Source: an uncultured Anaerolineaceae bacterium
GTDB lineage: Bacteria > Chloroflexota > Anaerolineae > Anaerolineales > Anaerolineaceae
DNA length: 17,830 nt
NCBI GenBank assembly: GCA_937897615.1
Contig: CALCNO010000196.1
Location: 1-17,830 of the forward strand
Direction of reading: 5' to 3'
Shown here: positions 13,177 through 17,830 of the stretch, one piece after another
Numbering within the stretch: position 1 is the stretch's first letter
Layout of the letters: each line of letters opens with the position of its first letter
Made by a program: the position numbers and the translations under genes
The notes under the pieces: generated by a model
Seen by the model: only the letters and a program-made list of their open reading frames with translations
Database searches by the model: none
Told to the model about the DNA's origin: nothing

Positions 13177-13854
13177 GTGTTCACCTGGCCGTTCTTCCTG
13201 GCAGTGGCGTTTGCCTTTCTGGACTGGGCCTCCACCTGGAAAGGCTGGCGCATTCGCTTTTACATTGCCAAACCGGCCACACTGATCTTTCTGATCCTGT
13301 GGACGCTCACCGCCGCCCAATGGCAGGGGGGAATGCTGTGGTTTGGCATTGGCCTGTGTTTCTCTCTGCTCGGCGACATTGCCCTGATGCTCAACGCGCG
13401 CTTCTTCATGGTTGGGCTGGCAACCTTTCTGCTGGCGCACGTTGGTTATGTGGTCGGGTTTAACCAGGGACCTTTTCCCCTGCACTACGGGATCGCCCTG
13501 ATTGCCGCAGCGGTCGGTCTGGCAGCACTGATCGTCTTTCGCCTCATCCGTCCCGGCATTATGCGTGTGCCGCGCGGCAAGCGTTTTCTCACGGCGGTAT
13601 TTTTCTACGGCGCCACACTGGCCGTCATGCTGTTCTCAGCACTCAGCACGCTCTTCCGGCCCGAGTGGCAGGTAGCACATGCTGCCATCGCTGCCATTGG
13701 TGCAGCATTGTTCTTCACTTCAGATTCACTTTTGGCATACGACCGCTTTGTAAAAAAAATCCCCCACGGCCAGAGCTACGTACACCTGACCTACCATGTT
13801 GGCCAGGCTTGCCTAATCATCGGTGCAATGGGCCACTTTCTTTCACTTACTTGA
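13177..13854 (+). CDS. YhhN family membrane protein (lysoplasmalogenase-like)
   Basis: This is a 225-aa polytopic membrane protein with about eight hydrophobic segments. It has family landmarks of YhhN/TMEM86: a K-P pair (KPATLIFLILW), the SLLGDIALML motif, the FFTSDSLLAYDRF motif, and TYHVGQACLIIGA near the end. In other organisms TMEM86 members hydrolyse the vinyl-ether bond of lysoplasmalogens; whether this bacterial protein does so is inference. The start is GTG at 13177, four bases after the era stop, with no strong ribosome-binding site; coupling to era is likely. Its last eight bases overlap the end of the convergent YitT-family gene. Confidence 0.87.
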   Translation: MFTWPFFLAVAFAFLDWASTWKGWRIRFYIAKPATLIFLILWTLTAAQWQGGMLWFGIGLCFSLLGDIALMLNARFFMVGLATFLLAHVGYVVGFNQGPFPLHYGIALIAAAVGLAALIVFRLIRPGIMRVPRGKRFLTAVFFYGATLAVMLFSALSTLFRPEWQVAHAAIAAIGAALFFTSDSLLAYDRFVKKIPHGQSYVHLTYHVGQACLIIGAMGHFLSLT

Positions 13855-14764
13855 ACGGCCTGAACCCCTCGCCCAATGCCTCGTGCGCCACGCCGATCAC
13901 CATAAAGGCTTTCGGGTCAATCTCCTTCACCAATTGCTTCAATTGATTCACTTCAGAACGGGTGATCACGCAATACAATACCGGCCTGCTGACTTCGGTA
14001 TACCCCCCGGTGCCGGAGAGAATGGTCACGCCGCGTTCCATATCTTCCAAAATGGATTTGGTCACGCGCTCGCTCTCGCTGGTGATAATGATCACCGTGC
14101 GGAAGATGGAGGAACCCTCTGAAACCATCTCGGCGGCAATGCCGCTAACGTAAATTACCACCATGCCGTAGAGGGCTTTTTCCCATGAGAAAGCAAAGCC
14201 GCCCGCAAGCACAACGATGGTATCGGTAATGAGATAAGCCTGAGAGATCGAGATGCCAAAACGGTGGTTGAGGATGCGCCCCAGGATGTCCGATCCGCCG
14301 CTGGTGCCCTGCCCGCGATAAACCAGGCCCAGCCCCACCCCCAGCAGCACCCCGCCGAACAGCGAGTTGAGCACATTGTCCGCAGTAACCCCCGCAGCCG
14401 GAACAAAAAGCACCAGCAGGTCGGTGAAGATGGCAAAAGCGGTCACAGCAACAGCTGTGCGCAGGGCAAAACGCGGCCCGCCCAGGTAGCGCCATCCCAG
14501 GATGAAGAGCGGGATGTTTCCCACAAAGACCATCACGCCAATGGGAAACTTAATGAAATGGTTAATGATCTGCGAGGCGCCGCTGATACCACCGCTGACA
14601 AGCTGCCCCGGCACCAGGAACAGGCGCATGGAAAAAGCCTGCACCAAAGCGCCCAACAGCAACAGGCCATAAGCCTGTGCCGTTTTCCAGGATAGGTCAA
14701 CAGAGCCAAATTGTGCCCTGACTCTGCGCAAAAAATCGGATGGGGAACCCTGCGTGGAACTCAT
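13847..14764 (-). CDS. YitT family membrane protein (DUF161 with C-terminal DUF2179)
   Basis: This protein of about 305 aa has five to six membrane helices followed by a soluble C-terminal domain. The membrane part has LVPGQLVSGGISGASQII and RGQGTSGGSDILGRILNH, the glycine-rich repeats characteristic of the YitT/DUF161 family. The C-terminal part (ERVTKSILEDMERGVTILSG then GGYTEVSRPVLYCVITRSE) is a DUF2179 domain, thought to bind a small ligand. Function is not established. The start MSSTQGSPSDF is chosen because GAGG (14771-14774) lies six bases upstream; the longer open frame extends into the divergent promoter region. It is transcribed alone and ends inside the 3' end of the convergent YhhN gene, with an eight-base overlap. 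Confidence 0.9.
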   Translation of the reverse strand: MSSTQGSPSDFLRRVRAQFGSVDLSWKTAQAYGLLLLGALVQAFSMRLFLVPGQLVSGGISGASQIINHFIKFPIGVMVFVGNIPLFILGWRYLGGPRFALRTAVAVTAFAIFTDLLVLFVPAAGVTADNVLNSLFGGVLLGVGLGLVYRGQGTSGGSDILGRILNHRFGISISQAYLITDTIVVLAGGFAFSWEKALYGMVVIYVSGIAAEMVSEGSSIFRTVIIITSESERVTKSILEDMERGVTILSGTGGYTEVSRPVLYCVITRSEVNQLKQLVKEIDPKAFMVIGVAHEALGEGFRPFK

Positions 14765-14792
14765 TGCTAACCTCGTTTCACAGAATGGCTCT

Positions 14793-14798
14793 ATTGTA
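14793..14798 (-). promoter_or_regulatory. Candidate -10 box for the YitT-family gene
   Basis: The minus strand reads TACAAT 28 bases before the ATG, leaving a leader of about 22 bases that includes GAGG. No good -35 is seen. This is a pattern-level call. Confidence 0.35.
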
Positions 14799-14858
14799 AT
14801 CGATTGGCAGGGTGGAGGGCCTTCCCTGGAGCAGAATACCCTACCCGGAAATTCCATG

Positions 14859-14864
14859 TACAAT
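14859..14864 (+). promoter_or_regulatory. Candidate -10 box for ABC exporter 3
   Basis: TACAAT lies 40 bases before the ATPase start and leaves a leader of roughly 34 bases containing GGAG seven bases from ATG. No clear -35 is visible. The 140-base spacer between the YitT-family gene and exporter 3 otherwise shows nothing I can name. Confidence 0.35.
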
Positions 14865-14904
14865 AAACTCACTTGGCATCCATTGCGGTAATTGGAGAAA
14901 TTGA

Positions 14905-15549
14905 ATGGCGTCTCTCGCGGCTATCGAGATCAGTAAAAAATACGATTCGTTCCAGGTACTTTCACCTGCTTCCTTTGATTTGAATGCAGGGGAGATCACT
15001 GTTTTATCGGGGCCTAATGGCTCAGGCAAAACTACGCTTCTCTCCTGCCTCTCCGGGCTAACCCGCCCCACCACGGGAAGTGTCACGGTCAGCGGTTTTG
15101 ACCTGTACAGAGACGAGGTGGAAGTTCGCAAACGAATGGCCTTTGTGCCGGATGTGCCACGTTTTTATCTGGAGTTGACGGCCTGGGAACATCTGCGCTT
15201 CATCGCCGCCGCTCACGGCGCTCTTTCCGGCTTCGATGCACGGGCGGAAGAGTTAATGCGCAAACTGGGCTTGTGGGAAGCGCGTAATCTCTTCCCGCAT
15301 CACTACTCGCGCGGGATGCGCCTTAAACTCGGCCTGGCGCTGGCATTCATCCGCCCATTTGAGGTGCTCCTCCTGGATGAACCCACCTCGGCGCTCGACC
15401 GTGAAAGTGTGGACATGCTGAAAGAGGAGTTGCGCAGCTGCCGCGCAAGGGGGGCAGCAGTCCTGCTTGCCACGCACGATCCGCAGTTGATCGAGCAGCT
15501 CGGCGATCGTAAAATGGATATCCGTAACGGTGTTGTAGAGTTCGAGTAG
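14905..15549 (+). CDS. ABC exporter 3, short ATP-binding subunit
   Basis: This is a compact ATPase (214 aa) with no C-terminal extension, unlike those of exporters 1 and 2. Walker A is GPNGSGKTT (36-44), the signature YSRGMRLKLGLAL, Walker B VLLLDEPTSALD, and the H-loop LLATHDPQL. The LSGGQ element is changed to YSRGM, and the Q-loop region reads FVPDVPRFYLELT without a glutamine, as in several ABC-2 export ATPases. ATG at 14905 has GGAG seven bases upstream. The TAG stop is followed directly by the permease ATG. The substrate is unknown. Confidence 0.93.
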   Translation: MASLAAIEISKKYDSFQVLSPASFDLNAGEITVLSGPNGSGKTTLLSCLSGLTRPTTGSVTVSGFDLYRDEVEVRKRMAFVPDVPRFYLELTAWEHLRFIAAAHGALSGFDARAEELMRKLGLWEARNLFPHHYSRGMRLKLGLALAFIRPFEVLLLDEPTSALDRESVDMLKEELRSCRARGAAVLLATHDPQLIEQLGDRKMDIRNGVVEFE

Positions 15550-17160
15550 ATGCGCGCAATTCACTGGCTACGCACCCGGCAAGAAGAACGTGAGCTGTCT
15601 TACTGGCTCTCAATCGTCAGTTACGACAGGCGGGATCGTTCTTACCTTAATCGCACCTACCTTCTCTATTTGATTTTCTTTTTTACCGCGTGGGTGTTTG
15701 CAATGCTCACTTTTCTGGCCGGCCCTGGTTCAGCCATCCTGCGGTTCATTAATCCGTCCGACCCAATGCAGGCCGCCATTTTTATTGAGGTGCTCCTTTT
15801 AGGTGTCTGGAGCGTTTTTGGCATCACGTGGGCGTTAAAAAGAAGCCCGGTGGTTTTCTCTGAAAGCGACCAAACGCTGATCTGCCAGACGCCGGCCAAC
15901 CGCCGCGCAGTGGCATTGCGCTGGTTGTTCATGCCCTGGCTGAAAAGCGCCATTCCATTCTGGATATTTGCGATTACGCTGGGTTTCTCCCTGGCTGAAC
16001 TCACCATGGCCAGCGCTATCGACATTGGGCGCATCGCAGAGTACGCCCGGTATGGTGCGCAAACCTGGTTTTCCATCATGCCGATTCATCTATTTCTCTT
16101 TACCCTTCAATGGATCATCGGCATTTGCCGGCTCCGGCAGGATGAAAACCAGCGCTGGTTGCCCTGGGTAGTGATGCCAATTTCTCTGGCAGGTTTTGGA
16201 CTCCTTGTAGCAGTTGCCTATGACCCAACCTTTCTTGCGCAAACAATTTTGAATCAATTTGCTAATTCGATCATTTCCACATTGCAGGCGAGTTTTGCAC
16301 CGATGCTTGCCTGGCAGCCGCTCCTGCTCTCCTGGTTCAGCGCCGCTCTTGCTCTTGTTCTTCTGGCACTGGTATCCGAGCGTTTTAATCTCAGCCGTGC
16401 CGCCCAGGAAACACAGCAATTCGATGCTATCAAATCGGCACAGCAGTACGGTTTTACCGAATATGCTGCCCAGCTGCAAATGCAAAAAAGGCTCGGGGTA
16501 GAGCGCCCTTCCGCCAGGATATCAGATATAGGTGGAGCCGGCGCACTCACCTGGAAAAGCCTGCTGCAAGCACAGCGTTCTTTCCGTTTTTCATCAAGCG
16601 CCGCCTGGGCTATGATGTTTCTCTTCCTGCTGGGCTTTGCCTTTCTTCCAGATCTGTTGAGTCGTTTGCTGATAATCGCCTTCTGGACAATTCAGGTCGC
16701 GCCGGTGCTGGTTGCGCAGCTGCGCACGGACCTTTCGCATTGGCCGCTGTTCCGCCAACTCCCGGTTTCCGGTAAAAAGCTGGTGCTGGCCGAACTTGCT
16801 CCAGCTTTTGCCCTGGCCACGCTTATCAGCCTGTGCGGCCTCTTTATAGGAGCAAGCATATTGAAAACCCCGGCAGGATATTTAGCCGCAGCCCTGCCCG
16901 GCATAATCGCTTCGGTTGCAGGCTTTTCAACCTTTGATGTTATCCGCCATGCAAAAAGCCACTTGCTCATTGGCGGTACGGTGCCCGGGGTGAGTGCCAC
17001 CGGCCTGGCGTTAAGTGTCATTGCAGCCGCAATTCCCCTGGCAATCGGTCATTCCCTCTCCGGACTGAGCGGGCTTATCTTGTCAACCCTGGCAAGTCTG
17101 GCGTTGGGCGCGCTTGCTTTTCATCTGGCAGTTCACGCCTACAAGAACATTGGCTCTTAA
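15550..17160 (+). CDS. ABC exporter 3, large permease-like membrane protein
   Basis: This is a 536-aa membrane protein with about eleven or twelve hydrophobic segments, roughly twice the size of the permeases of exporters 1 and 2. It directly abuts the ATPase stop, so it is very probably the partner membrane subunit. The two halves are separated by a soluble, charged middle segment (about residues 280-335, rich in Q, A, K and E, including QYGFTEYAAQLQMQKR). A cytosolic loop in the second half reads RTDLSHWPLFRQLPVSGKKLV, resembling the coupling region of ABC-2-like permeases. I do not recognise a named family. A two-module permease in one chain is inferred from size and helix count. No strong ribosome-binding site is visible, consistent with translational coupling. 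Confidence 0.85.
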   Translation: MRAIHWLRTRQEERELSYWLSIVSYDRRDRSYLNRTYLLYLIFFFTAWVFAMLTFLAGPGSAILRFINPSDPMQAAIFIEVLLLGVWSVFGITWALKRSPVVFSESDQTLICQTPANRRAVALRWLFMPWLKSAIPFWIFAITLGFSLAELTMASAIDIGRIAEYARYGAQTWFSIMPIHLFLFTLQWIIGICRLRQDENQRWLPWVVMPISLAGFGLLVAVAYDPTFLAQTILNQFANSIISTLQASFAPMLAWQPLLLSWFSAALALVLLALVSERFNLSRAAQETQQFDAIKSAQQYGFTEYAAQLQMQKRLGVERPSARISDIGGAGALTWKSLLQAQRSFRFSSSAAWAMMFLFLLGFAFLPDLLSRLLIIAFWTIQVAPVLVAQLRTDLSHWPLFRQLPVSGKKLVLAELAPAFALATLISLCGLFIGASILKTPAGYLAAALPGIIASVAGFSTFDVIRHAKSHLLIGGTVPGVSATGLALSVIAAAIPLAIGHSLSGLSGLILSTLASLALGALAFHLAVHAYKNIGS

Positions 17161-17225
17161 CATTTACTCCCAATCACTTCAAAGAAGTAATTTCGGTCAC
17201 AAGCGACCGGTGATGCCGCATCAAA

Positions 17226-17231
17226 TATGAT
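17226..17231 (+). promoter_or_regulatory. Candidate -10 box for the terminal membrane protein
   Basis: TATGAT ends 12 bases before the ATG at 17244, predicting a leader of only about six bases. No -35 is recognisable. This fits the short-leader style seen at 2441-2745 but is weaker. Confidence 0.3.
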
Positions 17232-17234
17232 AAG

Positions 17235-17810
17235 ATGGAAAGCATGTTCAAACGCTACGCCGATGATTACGAACTGGTGATCACCACCGACGAAAACGGC
17301 AACGAAAAGAAAGTTGCCAAATACCGCGGCCAATACTTTGAGCTTCCGCTCGATGAAGCTGGTATACAGCACTTCAAGCGCAACAGCATTGGCTTGTTTT
17401 TTATTATGGCGGCATTGCATGTTGGCGCCGGTTTCATGGCGAATCTCGGTATGTACCAGTTTTACATTGCGCTGCCCTACGTGCTGGCATACTTTGCCCT
17501 GCTCTATGTAGCGGTTGGGGTTTTCCGCCTGCCACAGGAAAAACGCCCCTTGCGGCGTGACGAGATCGGTCTGTCGTTTGAGCGCATGAAAAGCTCGGGC
17601 GTTATTCTGGCAATTCTCCTTGCCATTGGTGTTGTTGGCGAGGGCGTGTTCTTTTTCCTAATGCCGCGTGAGGCCAGCAAGCTTCCAGAAGTGATCTACT
17701 TCTTTATCGAACTCCTCACCACTCTGCTGGCTGTTCTTTCTCTCATGTATCAACGAACCATTAAGGTCATTCCTCACGGCGAAGAAAAGGCCCCCCCAGA
17801 GACAAAATAA
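17235..17810 (+). CDS. Small four-helix membrane protein of unknown function
   Basis: This is a 191-aa protein not matched to a known family. A hydrophilic N-terminal domain (about 48 residues) has YADDYELVITTDENGNEKK and KYRGQYFELPLDEAG. Four hydrophobic segments follow at roughly 50-70, 74-97, 121-143 and 150-171. Between helices 2 and 3 is a charged loop (RLPQEKRPLRRDEIG), and the C terminus is charged and short. The layout suggests an inner-membrane protein with both ends in the cytoplasm. The start is uncertain: ATG at 17235 or at 17244 (MFKRYADDYELV). If TATGAT at 17226-17231 is the -10 box, transcription would begin near 17238 and only the 17244 ATG could be used. It follows exporter 3 by 74 bases but may have its own promoter. 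Confidence 0.8.
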   Translation: MESMFKRYADDYELVITTDENGNEKKVAKYRGQYFELPLDEAGIQHFKRNSIGLFFIMAALHVGAGFMANLGMYQFYIALPYVLAYFALLYVAVGVFRLPQEKRPLRRDEIGLSFERMKSSGVILAILLAIGVVGEGVFFFLMPREASKLPEVIYFFIELLTTLLAVLSLMYQRTIKVIPHGEEKAPPETK

Positions 17811-17830
17811 GCTGCTGATTTATGGAGATA

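Noticed and set aside
17194..17209. Short inverted repeat CGGTC/GACCG after exporter 3
   Set aside because: Only a five-base stem with no T-run, so not convincing as a terminator or operator.
17811..17830. Possible ribosome-binding site (TATGGAGATA) of a next gene at the right edge
   Set aside because: GGAG is present but the start codon would lie outside the window, so it cannot be supported.

Overview
The window reads as a densely packed, moderately G+C-rich bacterial chromosome segment with no tRNA, rRNA, CRISPR array or insertion sequence that I could see. The gene mix suggests a Chloroflexota genome, probably Anaerolineae: a family-4 [4Fe-4S] uracil-DNA glycosylase, a tsaE-tsaB-rimI cluster headed by a DUF951 gene, a rhomboid-sized M50 protease, and several ABC-2 exporters with paired permeases. 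This placement rests on gene content and protein style only, not on a marker phylogeny.

Region 1 (1-2712, minus strand) is an apparent operon read right to left: DUF951, tsaE, tsaB, rimI, a type-4 uracil-DNA glycosylase, and the first 18 codons of a gene that runs off the left edge. tsaB and tsaE supply two parts of the tRNA t6A machinery. rimI is the usual ribosomal-protein acetyltransferase partner. The glycosylase ends in a sequence matching the bacterial sliding-clamp binding pentapeptide.

Region 2 (2713-7259, plus strand) starts at a perfectly symmetric divergent promoter. It runs through an M50 site-2-type protease, a TyrA-like dehydrogenase that lacks the usual catalytic histidines, a GIY-YIG protein, and ABC exporter 1 (one ATPase, two permeases, overlapping stop/start codons). 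An intrinsic terminator serving the opposite strand closes the region.

Region 3 (7260-12256) holds a minus-strand phosphoribosyltransferase with its own promoter and terminator. A 273-base divergent spacer with two matched hairpins and a possible 34-codon leader ORF follows. Then come ABC exporter 2 (ATPase, two permeases), an Ogt-type methyltransferase and an EamA/DMT-type transporter that starts inside ogt at a TTG codon.

Region 4 (12249-17830) holds era, a YhhN-type membrane enzyme, a convergent YitT-family gene, and ABC exporter 3 (a short ATPase plus one double-size permease). It ends with a small four-helix membrane protein of unknown function.

The themes are export (three ABC-2 systems), translation fidelity and ribosome assembly (t6A, RimI, Era), and DNA repair (uracil glycosylase, alkyltransferase). 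The most unusual signals are regulatory. Three start codons (DUF951, tsaE and a 10-codon ORF before the protease) lie exactly six bases after a perfect TATAAT, which places transcription start on the A of ATG and predicts leaderless mRNAs. Two of these TATAAT boxes form the arms of an 11-4-11 perfect inverted repeat. No gene-free stretch exceeds 300 bases.
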